Shown here: positions 30,016 to 39,661 of the stretch, one piece after another
Layout: each line of letters starts with the position of its first letter
Position numbering within the stretch: the stretch's first letter is position 1
Translations under genes and position numbers: made by a program
Source of the DNA: Kosakonia pseudosacchari
GTDB taxonomy: Bacteria; Pseudomonadota; Gammaproteobacteria; Enterobacterales; Enterobacteriaceae
Assembly (NCBI RefSeq): GCF_900184035.1
Contig: NZ_FXWP01000006.1
Span: 16,912 to 80,911 of the forward strand
DNA length: 64,000 bases
Reading direction: 5' to 3'
The notes under the pieces: generated by a model
What the model was told of the DNA's origin: nothing
Database searches by the model: none
The model's input: only the letters and a program-made list of their open reading frames with translations

Positions 30016-30966
30016 ATGCTGAGCGCATTTCAACTGGAAAACAATCGTTTAACCCGCCTTGAGGCTGACGAAATCAAGCACCTCGCCAGCTCTGTTTGGG
30101 TTGATTTGGTCGAGCCGGACGATGAAGAACGTACCCGCGTGCAAACGGAATTGGGCCAGAACCTGGCCACCCGACCTGAACTGGAAGACATCGAGGCGTC
30201 GGCGCGTTTTTTTGAAGACGAAGACGGCCTGCACATCCACTCCTTCTTCTTTTTTGAAGATGCTGAAGATCACGCAGGAAACTCAACCGTCGCATTTACC
30301 ATCCGCGAAGGTCGCCTGTTCACTCTACGTGAGCGCGAGCTGCCCGCGTTTCGCCTGTATCGTATGCGCGCCCGCAGCCAGGAGATGGTCGACGGTAACG
30401 CTTATGAATTGCTGCTGGATCTGTTCGAAACCAAAATTGAGCAACTGGCGGATGAAATCGAAAACATTTACAGCGATCTGGAAAAGCTGAGCCGCGTCAT
30501 TATGGAAGGCCAGCAGGGCGACGAGTATGACGACGCGCTTTCGACGCTGGCGGAACAGGAAGATATCGGCTGGAAAGTTCGCCTGTGTCTGATGGATACC
30601 CAGCGCGCGTTGAACTTCCTGGTGCGTAAGGCGCGTTTACCGGCCGGTCAGCTTGAGCAGGCGCGCGAGATCCTGCGCGATATCGAATCCCTGCTGCCGC
30701 ACAACGAATCATTGTTCCAGAAAGTGAACTTCCTGATGCAGGCGGCGATGGGTTTTATCAATATCGAGCAGAACCGCATCATCAAGATCTTCTCGGTGGT
30801 ATCGGTCGTGTTCCTGCCGCCGACGCTGGTGGCTTCCAGCTACGGCATGAACTTTGAATTTATGCCCGAACTGCACTGGAGCTTTGGTTACCCTGGCGCA
30901 ATTATCTTTATGATCCTCGCGGGGCTCGCGCCTTATCTCTACTTCAAGCGCCGTAACTGGCTATAA
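30016..30966 (+). CDS. corA: Magnesium/cobalt/nickel transporter CorA
   Basis: Homopentameric Mg2+ channel of the inner membrane. 316 aa, as in E. coli. Large acidic cytoplasmic N-domain, long stalk helix, then two C-terminal membrane segments with the selectivity motif YGMN (GMN at 277-279) and the MPEL loop (283-286); basic C-terminal KRRNWL. ATG at 30016 is chosen over upstream in-frame ATG at 29968 to give the conserved MLSAFQLE start. Confidence 0.97.
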   Translation: MLSAFQLENNRLTRLEADEIKHLASSVWVDLVEPDDEERTRVQTELGQNLATRPELEDIEASARFFEDEDGLHIHSFFFFEDAEDHAGNSTVAFTIREGRLFTLRERELPAFRLYRMRARSQEMVDGNAYELLLDLFETKIEQLADEIENIYSDLEKLSRVIMEGQQGDEYDDALSTLAEQEDIGWKVRLCLMDTQRALNFLVRKARLPAGQLEQAREILRDIESLLPHNESLFQKVNFLMQAAMGFINIEQNRIIKIFSVVSVVFLPPTLVASSYGMNFEFMPELHWSFGYPGAIIFMILAGLAPYLYFKRRNWL

Positions 30967-30968
30967 AA

Positions 30969-31002
30969 ACAAAAAGGTTCAGCATTACGCTGAACCTTTT
31001 TT
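30969..31002. terminator. Bidirectional terminator between corA and yigF
   Basis: Stem AAAAAGGTTCAGC (30971-30983) with GCTGAACCTTTTTT (30989-31002): a T run on both strands. Serves corA on the plus and yigF on the minus strand, since it abuts both stops. Confidence 0.92.
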
Positions 31003-31003
31003 A

Positions 31004-31396
31004 TTACAGGCTCCAGTCCTGTTTGCCCTTCACTTTTAGATCGTAATACCAAATGTTGGCCCGACAGGCGATGATGGCGTTGACCATATAACCCAGGAAG
31101 CCAATGTTAAAAATAACCGCAACCACGATCACAACAACGTTGATAACTAAAACTAACAGGGCTTTCTTCCATAAACCAAGGATCAGCAAATAGATAATAG
31201 AAAAAAACCAGGCGAAGAAATTGAAAGAGACTTTTATCTTCTGCCCGAAGGTCATTTCTTTATAGGCGTTTTTCCATGCCGGGCTCATCCCCCAAAAAGA
31301 GGGGTAGCCATTCTTCTCATAGAATGCGAAACGATACTTCCATTTGTCGCTTAATGAATGGTCGCTTTTATAATCATAAGTGTTGATGTTACTCAT
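31004..31396 (-). CDS. yigF: DUF2628-type inner-membrane protein YigF
   Basis: 130-aa protein (E. coli YigF about 126) of unknown function. A soluble aromatic N-terminus (SDKWKYRFAFYEKNGYPSFWG) matches the DUF2628 pattern, followed by two hydrophobic regions around 55-75 and 78-100 and a C-terminal IIACRANIWYYDLKVKGKQ. It overlaps the end of yigG by eight bases, so the two are probably cotranscribed and coupled. Confidence 0.88.
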   Translation of the reverse strand: MSNINTYDYKSDHSLSDKWKYRFAFYEKNGYPSFWGMSPAWKNAYKEMTFGQKIKVSFNFFAWFFSIIYLLILGLWKKALLVLVINVVVIVVAVIFNIGFLGYMVNAIIACRANIWYYDLKVKGKQDWSL

Positions 31397-31817
31397 TTTC
31401 CCCTCCTGAAATAGACACGTGGTCCGTCGAATTAATTTGTTGCTTTAACTGCGTCGGTGCGAGCATAAAGACGAAAAATACCAGCACGTCGTAACCGAAA
31501 TAGATTCTGATACCTAAGCTCACGCACTCTACATCGCTGACAACACCGGTAGCGGCAACCGCCAGCGAGGCCAGGTAGACCAGCAATGAAAAAATGACCA
31601 CATAGCGGCCTTTTGCACCGCTATCTCTGCAGCGTTGCGCATTAATATTTAGCTTTAAATAGGTGTAAAGCAGAAAGCACACCAGCGGCAGAACAGGCAG
31701 TTCGGCCACATTAAAGGCGACAACTAAAAAGAGAATATGCAGAAGTAAAAAAATAAGGATATACGGCCCACGCGCGAGGCACGTTTTGCCCGACGGCAAA
31801 AAAATCCTGCGGATCAT
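31389..31817 (-). CDS. yigG: Inner-membrane protein YigG (DUF805-like)
   Basis: 142 aa from the ATG with complement at 31815-31817 (MIRRIFLPSGK). The frame stays open to 32012, inside rarD, so the start is a judgement; E. coli YigG is shorter (about 126 aa). Four hydrophobic segments and the motif NAQRCRDSG, resembling the R-x-x-D-x-G motif of DUF805 membrane proteins, are visible. Function unknown. Pairs with yigF. Confidence 0.75.
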   Translation of the reverse strand: MIRRIFLPSGKTCLARGPYILIFLLLHILFLVVAFNVAELPVLPLVCFLLYTYLKLNINAQRCRDSGAKGRYVVIFSLLVYLASLAVAATGVVSDVECVSLGIRIYFGYDVLVFFVFMLAPTQLKQQINSTDHVSISGGENE

Positions 31818-31944
31818 CGCTGATTCATCCTGAATAACGTAATGACGAAGGGGCAAACATAGCATTCCATTGCGCATTACGCGATTGAGTAAATCCTTAC
31901 CTCTAAATTTTTGTAGGTATTGGGCGGCTATTCCGCCCACGGGT

Positions 31945-32844
31945 TTAATCAGGTTTTTTGCGTAAACCACGCTGCGTATACACCGCGTCGAGCACAAAAA
32001 TAGCCAGCGCAACCCAGATAAAGCCGAAGGTCACCATTTTATCCGCGCCGGGATGTTCCCCGTAAAAAAGCACCGCCAGCACGAACATTAACGTGGGGCC
32101 AATGTACTGGAAAAAGCCGAGCGTCGACAGGCGCAGACGCGTTGCCGCACCGGTAAAACAGAGCAGCGGCACGGTGGTTACGACACCTGCGGCCATTAAC
32201 AGCAGATTAAGCGACAGGCTGTTTTGCCCCATATGGCTGGTCGGGCTATCGGTAATGCCGAACAACCACACTGCGGCAACCGGCAGCAGCCACAGCGTTT
32301 CTATCAACATCCCGGTTTGCGCTTCGACGGCAATCTTTTTGCGTAGCAGGCCGTAAAACGCAAAGCTGAAGGCCAGACCCAGCGCGATTATCGGCAGCGA
32401 GCCGAATGTCCACAATTGTACCAGCACCCCGATCGCTGCCAGCAGCACCGCCAGCCACTGCATGCGGCGAAAGCGTTCGCCCAAAAACAGCATCCCCAAC
32501 AGAATATTCACCAGCGGGTTAATAAAGTAGCCGAGACTCGCTTCCAGCATATGGTTATGGTTTACCGCCCAGATAAACAGTAACCAGTTGCCCCCCACCA
32601 GCACGGCAGAGAGCGCCAGCAGCAGGATCTTTTTCGGCGTTTGCAGCAGGGCTTTCACGCTGCTCCACTGGCGGCTCACGCTAATCAGCGCCAGCATAAA
32701 GAAGAAGGACCAGATCACGCGATGCGTCAGAATTTCGTCGGCCGGAACGAACCAGATCGTTTTGAAGTAAGCCGGGGCAATGCCCCAAATAAAATAAGCG
32801 GCCAGGGCGAGAAGCACGCCCAGCCGCGTCTGTTTTGCATCCAT
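31945..32844 (-). CDS. rarD: EamA-family transporter RarD
   Basis: 299-aa drug/metabolite-transporter superfamily protein with ten hydrophobic segments (MDAKQTRLGVLLALAAYFIWG start). RarD was named for a chloramphenicol phenotype, but its physiological substrate is not settled. The frame extends to 32934; ATG with complement at 32842-32844 is chosen because it gives the E. coli N-terminus. Downstream of yigI on the same strand. Confidence 0.94.
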   Translation of the reverse strand: MDAKQTRLGVLLALAAYFIWGIAPAYFKTIWFVPADEILTHRVIWSFFFMLALISVSRQWSSVKALLQTPKKILLLALSAVLVGGNWLLFIWAVNHNHMLEASLGYFINPLVNILLGMLFLGERFRRMQWLAVLLAAIGVLVQLWTFGSLPIIALGLAFSFAFYGLLRKKIAVEAQTGMLIETLWLLPVAAVWLFGITDSPTSHMGQNSLSLNLLLMAAGVVTTVPLLCFTGAATRLRLSTLGFFQYIGPTLMFVLAVLFYGEHPGADKMVTFGFIWVALAIFVLDAVYTQRGLRKKPD

Positions 32845-32899
32845 CGGGAAAGCTCTTAGCTGAAAGGAATCCTCATGGTACCCGATTTTTATGCCCGGC

Positions 32900-33367
32900 T
32901 CACCCCACCATATAGGTGGCGGTCGCGCTGGCAATATAGAGCTGTTCTTCGTTGTGCAGCTCTACGCGCGCGACGGCAACTTTATTACCCGCGCGCAGCA
33001 AGCTGCTACTGGCGGTAAAGCGCGTGCCGCGACCCGGTCGCAGGTAATCGACGCGTAAATCGATCGTGCCCATGCGTGCTAAACGCTGGCGCAGCTCCTC
33101 TTCGCTAATCGTTTCATGGCGGGTTAATGTGCTGCCCACACAAACCAGACCCGCGGCGACATCCAGCGCGGAGGCAATCACACCGCCGTGTAAAATGCTT
33201 TGCGCCCAGTTGCCGACCATCATAGGTTGGTTATTGAAACTCAGCTGCGCGTACTCTTTTTCATAGCGCTCCAGCTCCAGCCCTAACGCACGATTAAACG
33301 GCATGTGGTAAACGAATATCTCGCCGACCGTTTTCAGGACTTCTTCCGCTGTGAGAACAACTGACAT
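32900..33367 (-). CDS. yigI: Hotdog-fold acyl-CoA thioesterase YigI
   Basis: 155-aa PaaI-like thioesterase, E. coli length. Hotdog signature [22 protein letters not shown], followed by [17 protein letters not shown] and a C-terminal [21 protein letters not shown] strand. E. coli YigI has been reported to act on medium- to long-chain acyl-CoA; the substrate here is inferred. Divergent from pldA. Confidence 0.92.
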   Translation of the reverse strand: MSVVLTAEEVLKTVGEIFVYHMPFNRALGLELERYEKEYAQLSFNNQPMMVGNWAQSILHGGVIASALDVAAGLVCVGSTLTRHETISEEELRQRLARMGTIDLRVDYLRPGRGTRFTASSSLLRAGNKVAVARVELHNEEQLYIASATATYMVG

Positions 33368-33526
33368 GGCTATCTGATCCGATGAGTTAATGAAATGTTG
33401 ATTTTATGCTTATCGATTGTTGATTTCCACTTTCGGAACCGATACATGAGCAGTGACTCAATAAATATGTAGAATACCTGCGGGGAAATTCGTCAATTCA
33501 ACAATATGATTTGGAGCAGCAAACCG

Positions 33527-34396
33527 ATGCGGACCTCTCTGGGTTGGTTTTTCGCAGTGCTTGCACTGCCGTTTATGGCTTACGCACAAGAAGCGACGGT
33601 AAAAGAAGTTCATGATGCGCCAGCCGTGCGCGGCAGCGTCATCGCCAACTTATTACAGGAGCACGACAATCCGTTCACGCTCTATCCTTATGAATCCAAC
33701 TACGTTATCTACACCGATACCAGCGATCTGAATAAAGAAGCGATTCGCTCCTATAACTGGGCGGACAATGCGCGTAAAGACGAAGTGAAGTTCCAGCTCA
33801 GTCTGGCGTTTCCGTTCTGGCGCGGGATTTTGGGGCCAAACTCGGTGTTCGGTGGTTCCTACACACAAAAATCCTGGTGGCAGCTGTCAAACAGCGGCGA
33901 GTCTTCTCCGTTCCGTGAAACCAACTACGAACCGCAACTGTTCCTCGGTTTTGCCACCGATTACGAGTTTGCCGGCTGGACGTTGCGCGACGTGGAGTTT
34001 GGTTTTAACCACGATTCGAACGGGCGTTCCGATCCGACTTCGCGCAGCTGGAACCGCGCGTATACGCGCTTAATGGCGCAAAGCGGTAACTGGCTGGTGG
34101 AGGTGAAACCGTGGTATGTGGTGGGATCGGTTGATGACAACCCGGATATCACCAAATATATGGGTTATTACCAGTTGAAAATCGGCTACCAGATTGGCGA
34201 TGCGATCCTCAGCGCAAAAGGACAATATAACTGGAATACCGGCTACGGCGGCGCGGAACTCGGGCTAAGCTACCCAGTGACTAAACACGTACGTCTTTAT
34301 ACGCAGGTCTACAGCGGGTACGGCGAATCGTTGATTGACTACAATTTCAATCAGACACGTGTCGGCGTGGGTGTGATGCTTAACGATCTGTTTTAA
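33527..34396 (+). CDS. pldA: Outer-membrane phospholipase A
   Basis: Beta-barrel phospholipase that removes mislocalised phospholipids from the outer leaflet. 289 aa with a signal peptide ending AYA at about residue 20. Catalytic H162, S164 and N176 lie in FNHDSNGRSDPTSRSWN, and the C-terminal residue is Phe, as needed for BAM recognition. ATG at 33527 is preferred to the ATG at 33506 because GGAG lies properly before it and the E. coli protein starts there. Confidence 0.96.
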   Translation: MRTSLGWFFAVLALPFMAYAQEATVKEVHDAPAVRGSVIANLLQEHDNPFTLYPYESNYVIYTDTSDLNKEAIRSYNWADNARKDEVKFQLSLAFPFWRGILGPNSVFGGSYTQKSWWQLSNSGESSPFRETNYEPQLFLGFATDYEFAGWTLRDVEFGFNHDSNGRSDPTSRSWNRAYTRLMAQSGNWLVEVKPWYVVGSVDDNPDITKYMGYYQLKIGYQIGDAILSAKGQYNWNTGYGGAELGLSYPVTKHVRLYTQVYSGYGESLIDYNFNQTRVGVGVMLNDLF

Positions 34397-34414
34397 GCAT
34401 TGCAGTTTCTCTCT

Positions 34415-34445
34415 CAGGCGCTGAAAATAGCGCCTGTTTTTATTT
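34415..34445 (+). terminator. Terminator of pldA
   Basis: Stem CAGGCGCT (34415-34422) with AGCGCCTG (34429-34436) and the tail TTTTTATTT, just before the recQ start. Confidence 0.9.
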
Positions 34446-34463
34446 CAGGCAAATGGGGTCAGA

Positions 34464-36290
34464 GTGGCACAGGCGGAAGTATTGAATCAGGAATCGCTGG
34501 CGAAACAGGTTCTGCAAGAGACCTTCGGCTACCAGCAATTCCGCCCGGGCCAGCAGGACATTATCGACACCGTGCTCAGTGGCCGCGACTGTCTGGTGGT
34601 GATGCCAACCGGCGGCGGGAAATCCCTGTGCTACCAAATTCCGGCGCTGGTATTAGATGGCCTGACGGTGGTGGTTTCACCGCTCATTTCGCTGATGAAA
34701 GATCAGGTCGACCAACTGCTGGCAAACGGTGTCGCAGCGGCGTGCCTGAACTCTACCCAGAGCCGCGAACAGCAGTTTGAGGTGATCAACGGCTGTCGCA
34801 ACGGCCAGATTCGGTTGCTCTATATCGCCCCCGAGCGCCTGATGCTCGACAACTTCCTCGATCAACTGCGCCTGTGGAATCCGGTGTTGTTAGCCGTGGA
34901 CGAAGCGCACTGTATTTCTCAGTGGGGTCATGATTTCCGTCCGGAATACGCCGCGCTGGGCCAGTTGCGCCAGATGCTGCCTTCCGTGCCGTTTATGGCG
35001 CTGACCGCCACCGCTGATGACACCACCCGCCGCGACATCGAACGTTTGCTGGGGCTTAACGATCCGCTGATTCAGGTCAGCAGCTTCGACCGCCCGAACA
35101 TCCGCTACATGCTGATGGAAAAATTTAAGCCGCTCGATCAGCTCCTGCGTTATGTGCAGGAGCAGCGCGGCAAGTGCGGCATCGTCTATTGCAACAGTCG
35201 GGCGAAAGTGGAAGACACCGCCGCCCGTTTGCAAAGCCGCGGTTTTAGCGCGGCGGCCTACCATGCCGGGCTGGAAAATGAGGTGCGGGCGCGGGTGCAG
35301 GAACAGTTCCAGCGCGACGATCTCCAAATTGTCGTGGCGACGGTGGCGTTTGGTATGGGCATCAACAAGCCTAACGTGCGTTTCGTGGTGCATTTCGACA
35401 TTCCGCGCAATATCGAATCGTATTATCAGGAGACTGGTCGCGCCGGGCGTGACGGCCTGCCTGCGGAAGCGATGCTGTTTTACGATCCGGCGGATATGGC
35501 GTGGCTGCGCCGCTGCCTGGAAGAGAAGCCCGCCGGGCCGCTGCAGGATATCGAGCGGCACAAGCTCAATGCGATGGGCGCGTTTGCCGAAGCGCAAACC
35601 TGCCGCCGTCTGGTGCTGCTGAACTACTTTGGCGAAGGTCGCCAGGAGCCCTGCGGTAACTGCGATATTTGCCTCGATCCGCCGCGCCAGTACGATGGTT
35701 TGCAGGACGCGCAAAAAGCGTTGTCGGCTATCTACCGCGTCAATCAGCGTTTCGGTATGGGCTATGTGGTGGAAGTGCTGCGCGGGGCGAACAACCAGCG
35801 TATCCGCGAGTTTGGCCACGACAAATTACCGGTATATGGCATTGGTCGCGAGCAAAGCCACGAACATTGGGTAAGCGTGATCCGCCAGTTGATTCACTTA
35901 GGTTTCGCCACGCAAAACATTGCTCAGCACTCGGCGTTGCAGCTCACCGAAGCGGCGCGCCCGCTACTGCGCGGTGAAGTCCCGCTGATGCTGGCGGTGC
36001 CGCGTATGGTGGCGCTGAAACCGAAAGTGATGCAGAAAGCGGCGGTCGGCAATTACGACCGCAAGCTGTTCGCCAAGCTGCGCAAGTTGCGTAAAGCGAT
36101 TGCCGATGAAGAGAATATTCCGCCTTACGTGGTGTTTAACGATGCGACGCTGATTGAAATGGCCGAACAGATGCCGCTCTCTCCCGGCGAAATGCTCAGC
36201 GTCAACGGTGTGGGGACGCGCAAACTTGAGCGCTTCGGCCAGGAGTTTATGGCGCTGATCCGCGCGCATGTCGACGGCGAAGAAGAGTAG
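34464..36290 (+). CDS. recQ: ATP-dependent DNA helicase RecQ
   Basis: 3'-5' superfamily 2 helicase of the RecF pathway. 608 aa (E. coli 609). GTG start at 34464. Motif 0 YQQFRPGQQ, Walker A TGGGKS (49-54), DEAH near 146-149 ([16 protein letters not shown]), motif [17 protein letters not shown] and [10 protein letters not shown], the zinc-binding cysteines (C...CGNCDIC), a winged helix, and a C-terminal HRDC domain (about 530-600). All are intact. About 80 bases behind pldA, beyond its terminator. Confidence 0.97.
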   Translation: MAQAEVLNQESLAKQVLQETFGYQQFRPGQQDIIDTVLSGRDCLVVMPTGGGKSLCYQIPALVLDGLTVVVSPLISLMKDQVDQLLANGVAAACLNSTQSREQQFEVINGCRNGQIRLLYIAPERLMLDNFLDQLRLWNPVLLAVDEAHCISQWGHDFRPEYAALGQLRQMLPSVPFMALTATADDTTRRDIERLLGLNDPLIQVSSFDRPNIRYMLMEKFKPLDQLLRYVQEQRGKCGIVYCNSRAKVEDTAARLQSRGFSAAAYHAGLENEVRARVQEQFQRDDLQIVVATVAFGMGINKPNVRFVVHFDIPRNIESYYQETGRAGRDGLPAEAMLFYDPADMAWLRRCLEEKPAGPLQDIERHKLNAMGAFAEAQTCRRLVLLNYFGEGRQEPCGNCDICLDPPRQYDGLQDAQKALSAIYRVNQRFGMGYVVEVLRGANNQRIREFGHDKLPVYGIGREQSHEHWVSVIRQLIHLGFATQNIAQHSALQLTEAARPLLRGEVPLMLAVPRMVALKPKVMQKAAVGNYDRKLFAKLRKLRKAIADEENIPPYVVFNDATLIEMAEQMPLSPGEMLSVNGVGTRKLERFGQEFMALIRAHVDGEEE

Positions 36291-36351
36291 TCAGCCTGCG
36301 AAAAAAATGGGAGGATGGTTTCCCCCTGAACTATTTTCCCGCGAGTTATCT

Positions 36352-36972
36352 ATGTTGATGTTATTTCTCACCGTGGCGCTGGTGCATATCGTCGCACTGA
36401 TGAGCCCCGGCCCCGATTTCTTCTTCGTTTCACAAACCGCTGTCAGCCGCTCGCGCAAAGAAGCGATGATGGGCGTGCTCGGTATCACCACGGGTGTCAT
36501 GATTTGGGCAGGCGTGGCGCTGCTCGGCCTGAACCTGATCCTCGCGAAAATGGCGTGGCTGCATAACATCATTATGGTCGGCGGTGGTCTCTATTTATGC
36601 TGGATGGGTTACCAGATGCTGCGCGGTGCGCTGAAAAAAGATCCGCAAAACGGCGACGCGCCGCAGGTTGAGCTGGCCGCCAGCGGGCGCAGCTTTATCA
36701 AAGGGTTACTGACTAATCTCGCCAACCCGAAAGCGATTATCTACTTCGGTTCTGTTTTCTCGCTGTTTGTTGGCGATAGCGTGAGCGCTGGCGCGCGCTG
36801 GGGAATTTTTATGCTGATTGCGGTGGAAACGTTCGCCTGGTTTACCGTGGTCGCGAGCCTGTTTGCCTTACCGCAAATCCGCCGGGGTTATCAGCGTCTG
36901 GCGAAGTGGATTGATGGTTTTGCTGGCGCGCTGTTCGCCGGTTTTGGTATTCACCTGATTATTTCTCGCTAA
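36352..36972 (+). CDS. rhtC: Threonine efflux protein RhtC
   Basis: LysE/RhtB-family exporter, 206 aa with about six membrane segments; E. coli RhtC exports threonine. The family signature ALMSPGPDFFFVSQ follows the first helix. The frame is open back to 36268, overlapping recQ, but ATG at 36352 gives the E. coli-type MLMLFLTVA start. Convergent with its paralogue rhtB. Confidence 0.95.
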   Translation: MLMLFLTVALVHIVALMSPGPDFFFVSQTAVSRSRKEAMMGVLGITTGVMIWAGVALLGLNLILAKMAWLHNIIMVGGGLYLCWMGYQMLRGALKKDPQNGDAPQVELAASGRSFIKGLLTNLANPKAIIYFGSVFSLFVGDSVSAGARWGIFMLIAVETFAWFTVVASLFALPQIRRGYQRLAKWIDGFAGALFAGFGIHLIISR

Positions 36973-36980
36973 GCGATAAA

Positions 36981-37002
36981 AGCCGGATGCCGCTATCCGG
37001 CT
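36981..37002. terminator. Hairpin between convergent rhtC and rhtB
   Basis: Stem AGCCGGAT (36981-36988) with ATCCGGCT (36995-37002), six-base loop. Downstream on the plus strand is CTCTTCTC rather than a clean T run; on the minus strand the stem is followed by TTTTATCGC. Confidence 0.65.
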
Positions 37003-37008
37003 CTCTTC

Positions 37009-37629
37009 TCAGGCGTGTCTTGCCGATGCCAGCAGCGCGCCAACCAGCATAAACAACGAACCAAACACTTTGTTCAGCGCTTTCATCTGATGCGGGCCTT
37101 TAATCCATGTCGCAATGCGCTGCGCCAGCGTGGCGTAGCCAATCATCACAATGATATCCACCACAATAGTGGTTACGCCGAGCACCACGTACTGCATCAC
37201 TTGCGGTTGATGCGGCACGATAAACTGCGGGAAGAGGGCGGCGAGAAACACAATGCTCTTCGGGTTGGTCAGGTTGACGAAGACGGCGCGTTTAAACAAA
37301 CGCCCGCGCGATTGGGTTTTTGCCAGCGTATTGAGATCGATAGCGCCTGCGGCCCGCCACTGCTGGATGCCAAGCCAAATCAGGTAAGCCGCGCCTGCCC
37401 ATTTCAGCACTTCAAAGGCCAGTACCGAACGCGAAAATAACGTGCCCAAACCGACACCAACCAGCACGATGTGAATGCCTAAGCCGGTTTGTAGCCCGGC
37501 AATGGACGCTGCCGCGCCGCGATAACCGTGGCTGATGGAGGTGGACATGGTGTTAATCGCGCCGGAGCCGGGGGAAAGGCTCAGAATTAAGGATGTCAGC
37601 AGGTAAGCGAACCACCATTCGAAGGTCAT
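37009..37629 (-). CDS. rhtB: Homoserine/homoserine lactone efflux protein RhtB
   Basis: 206-aa LysE/RhtB-family exporter; E. coli RhtB exports homoserine and its lactone. Signature [19 protein letters not shown] near residue 19, and about six hydrophobic helices. Starts [13 protein letters not shown]. Convergent with rhtC and divergent from pldB. Confidence 0.95.
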   Translation of the reverse strand: MTFEWWFAYLLTSLILSLSPGSGAINTMSTSISHGYRGAAASIAGLQTGLGIHIVLVGVGLGTLFSRSVLAFEVLKWAGAAYLIWLGIQQWRAAGAIDLNTLAKTQSRGRLFKRAVFVNLTNPKSIVFLAALFPQFIVPHQPQVMQYVVLGVTTIVVDIIVMIGYATLAQRIATWIKGPHQMKALNKVFGSLFMLVGALLASARHA

Positions 37630-37738
37630 GAGAATCTCCCTGGATGTCTGTTTTTATGCCACAATACGCTATTGTCAGTGGAATTTGCTATTGGTCACAA
37701 AAAAACGATTTTACATGGCTAAAAGGGGCGAAATCCCA

Positions 37739-38731
37739 ATGTTTCGGCAAAAAATGGCATGGGAAACCAGAGAAAAAGCGTTCGCGGCTTTTACCATGGG
37801 ACCGCTGATGGATTTCTGGCGTTCACGGGAAGAAGCGGTCTTTACCGGCGTGGACAATGTGCCGGTCAGTTTTGTCCGTTTTCGCGCGCAAAGTAACGAT
37901 CGCGTGATTGTGATTTGCCCCGGCCGCATTGAAAGCTACGTAAAATACGCAGAGCTGGCGTATGACCTGTTCCACCTCGGTTATGACGTGCTCATTATCG
38001 ATCATCGCGGCCAGGGGCGTTCCGGGCGCATGTTGCCGGACACGCATCGTGGTCATGTGGTCAATTTCAGTGATTATGTTGACGATCTGGCGGCATTCTG
38101 GGATCAGGAAGTGGCCAGCGGGCCGTGGCGCAAACGCTATATTCTTGCTCATTCGATGGGCGGCGCGATTTCCACTTTGTTCTTGCAGCGCTATCCGCAG
38201 GCCTGCGACGCGATTGCCCTGTGTGCGCCCATGTTTGGCATTATCATTCGCCTGCCGGAATGGATGGTGCGTCCGTTGCTGGACTGGGCCGAAAGCTACC
38301 CGAGTCTTCGTGACGGTTATGCCATTGGCACCGGGAGCTGGCGCCCGTTGCCGTTCGCGATAAACGTGTTAACCCACAGCCGCGAGCGCTATCGCCGTAA
38401 TTTGCGTTTTTATGCCGATGAACCGCAGCTTCGCGTTGGCGGACCCACCTGGCACTGGGTCCGTGAAGGGATCCTTGCTGGCGAACACGCGCTGGCGGGG
38501 GCGGAAAAAGACGCCACGCCGACATTGATTATTCAGGCAGAAGAGGAGCACGTGGTCGATAACCGCATGCATCAACGCTTCTGTGAACGACGCGCCGCAG
38601 CGGGCCACCCTTGTGAAGGGGGGAAACCGCTGGTCATACAAGGCGCGTACCATGAGATCCTTTTTGAAAAGGACGCTATGCGCTCGGTCGCGCTCAACGC
38701 CATTGTCGAATTCTTCGATCGGCATAACTGA
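37739..38731 (+). CDS. pldB: Lysophospholipase L2
   Basis: Alpha/beta-hydrolase that cleaves lysophospholipids on the cytoplasmic side. 330 aa from ATG 37739 (MFRQKMAWETREKAF), aligning with the E. coli start (340 aa; the E. coli C-terminus is about ten residues longer). The nucleophile elbow is AHSMGG, with HRGQGRSGR and a late His in QGAYHEILFEKD completing the site. In-frame ATG at 37715 and upstream codons are less likely starts. Confidence 0.92.
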   Translation: MFRQKMAWETREKAFAAFTMGPLMDFWRSREEAVFTGVDNVPVSFVRFRAQSNDRVIVICPGRIESYVKYAELAYDLFHLGYDVLIIDHRGQGRSGRMLPDTHRGHVVNFSDYVDDLAAFWDQEVASGPWRKRYILAHSMGGAISTLFLQRYPQACDAIALCAPMFGIIIRLPEWMVRPLLDWAESYPSLRDGYAIGTGSWRPLPFAINVLTHSRERYRRNLRFYADEPQLRVGGPTWHWVREGILAGEHALAGAEKDATPTLIIQAEEEHVVDNRMHQRFCERRAAAGHPCEGGKPLVIQGAYHEILFEKDAMRSVALNAIVEFFDRHN

Positions 38732-38756
38732 TGAATTATTGAGGTTAAATTTTCTT

Positions 38757-39557
38757 ATGTACCAGGTTGTTGCATCTGATTTAGATGGCACATTGCTCTC
38801 CCCCGACCACACACTGTCGTCCTTTGCCAAAGAAACGTTAAAACTGCTTACCGCGCGCGGCGTCAACTTCGTCTTCGCCACCGGCCGCCACCATGTGGAT
38901 GTCGGGCAAATCCGTGACAATCTGGGCATTAAAGCCTACATGATCACCTCCAACGGTGCGCGGGTACACGACACCGATGGCAATCTGGTGTTCACCCATA
39001 ACCTGGATCGCGATATCGCCACCGATCTTTTCGGCGTGGTGCATAACGAGCCGGATATCATTACCAACGTCTACCGCAACGATGAGTGGTTCATGAACCG
39101 CCACCGCCCGGATGAGATGCGTTTTTTTAAAGAAGCGGTGTTCCAGTATTCGCTGTATGAACCGGGTTTGCTTGAGCCGGAAGGGATCAGCAAAGTCTTC
39201 TTCAGCTGCGAAAGCCATGAAAAACTGCTGCCGCTGGAGCAGGCCATCAACGCTCGCTGGGGCGATCGCGTGAACGTCAGTTTCTCGACTTTAACCTGCC
39301 TGGAAGTGATGGCGGGCGGCGTGTCGAAAGGGCATGCGCTGGAAGCGGTCGCGGGCGCGCTGGGTTATAGCCTGAAAGAGTGCATCGCCTTTGGTGACGG
39401 CATGAACGACGCGGAGATGCTGTCGATGGCGGGTAAAGGTTGCATTATGGGCAACGCTCACCAGCGTCTGAAAGAACTGCACCCGGAGCTGGAAGTGATT
39501 GGCACCAACGCCGATAACGCCGTACCGCATTACCTGCGTAAGCTGTTTCTCGAATAA
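38757..39557 (+). CDS. yigL: HAD-superfamily (Cof-type) phosphatase YigL
   Basis: 266-aa sugar-phosphate phosphatase; in E. coli and Salmonella YigL relieves glucose-phosphate stress, its mRNA stabilised by SgrS through the upstream pldB transcript. Catalytic aspartates D8 and D10 (ASDLDGT), motif IV GDGMNDAEML and the Cof-type cap are clear. ATG at 38757 is used although the frame is open from 38583 within pldB. The pldB-yigL junction (25 bases) matches the arrangement needed for SgrS control, but pairing was not tested. Confidence 0.95.
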   Translation: MYQVVASDLDGTLLSPDHTLSSFAKETLKLLTARGVNFVFATGRHHVDVGQIRDNLGIKAYMITSNGARVHDTDGNLVFTHNLDRDIATDLFGVVHNEPDIITNVYRNDEWFMNRHRPDEMRFFKEAVFQYSLYEPGLLEPEGISKVFFSCESHEKLLPLEQAINARWGDRVNVSFSTLTCLEVMAGGVSKGHALEAVAGALGYSLKECIAFGDGMNDAEMLSMAGKGCIMGNAHQRLKELHPELEVIGTNADNAVPHYLRKLFLE

Positions 39558-39559
39558 GA

Positions 39560-39592
39560 TTGACGAGTGATTTTAAATTAACCACTCGTCAA
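39560..39592 (+). repeat. Long inverted repeat after yigL
   Basis: Perfect ten-base arms TTGACGAGTG (39560-39569) and CACTCGTCAA (39583-39592) with an AT-rich loop. No T run follows, so it may be a 3'-end protecting hairpin or a weak terminator. Confidence 0.6.
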
Positions 39593-39661
39593 CTAAATAC
39601 TCAAACCTTGCGCAACTGAGTTCGCTACAATGCCTGTCCACTCATCGGAGAGACATTCATT

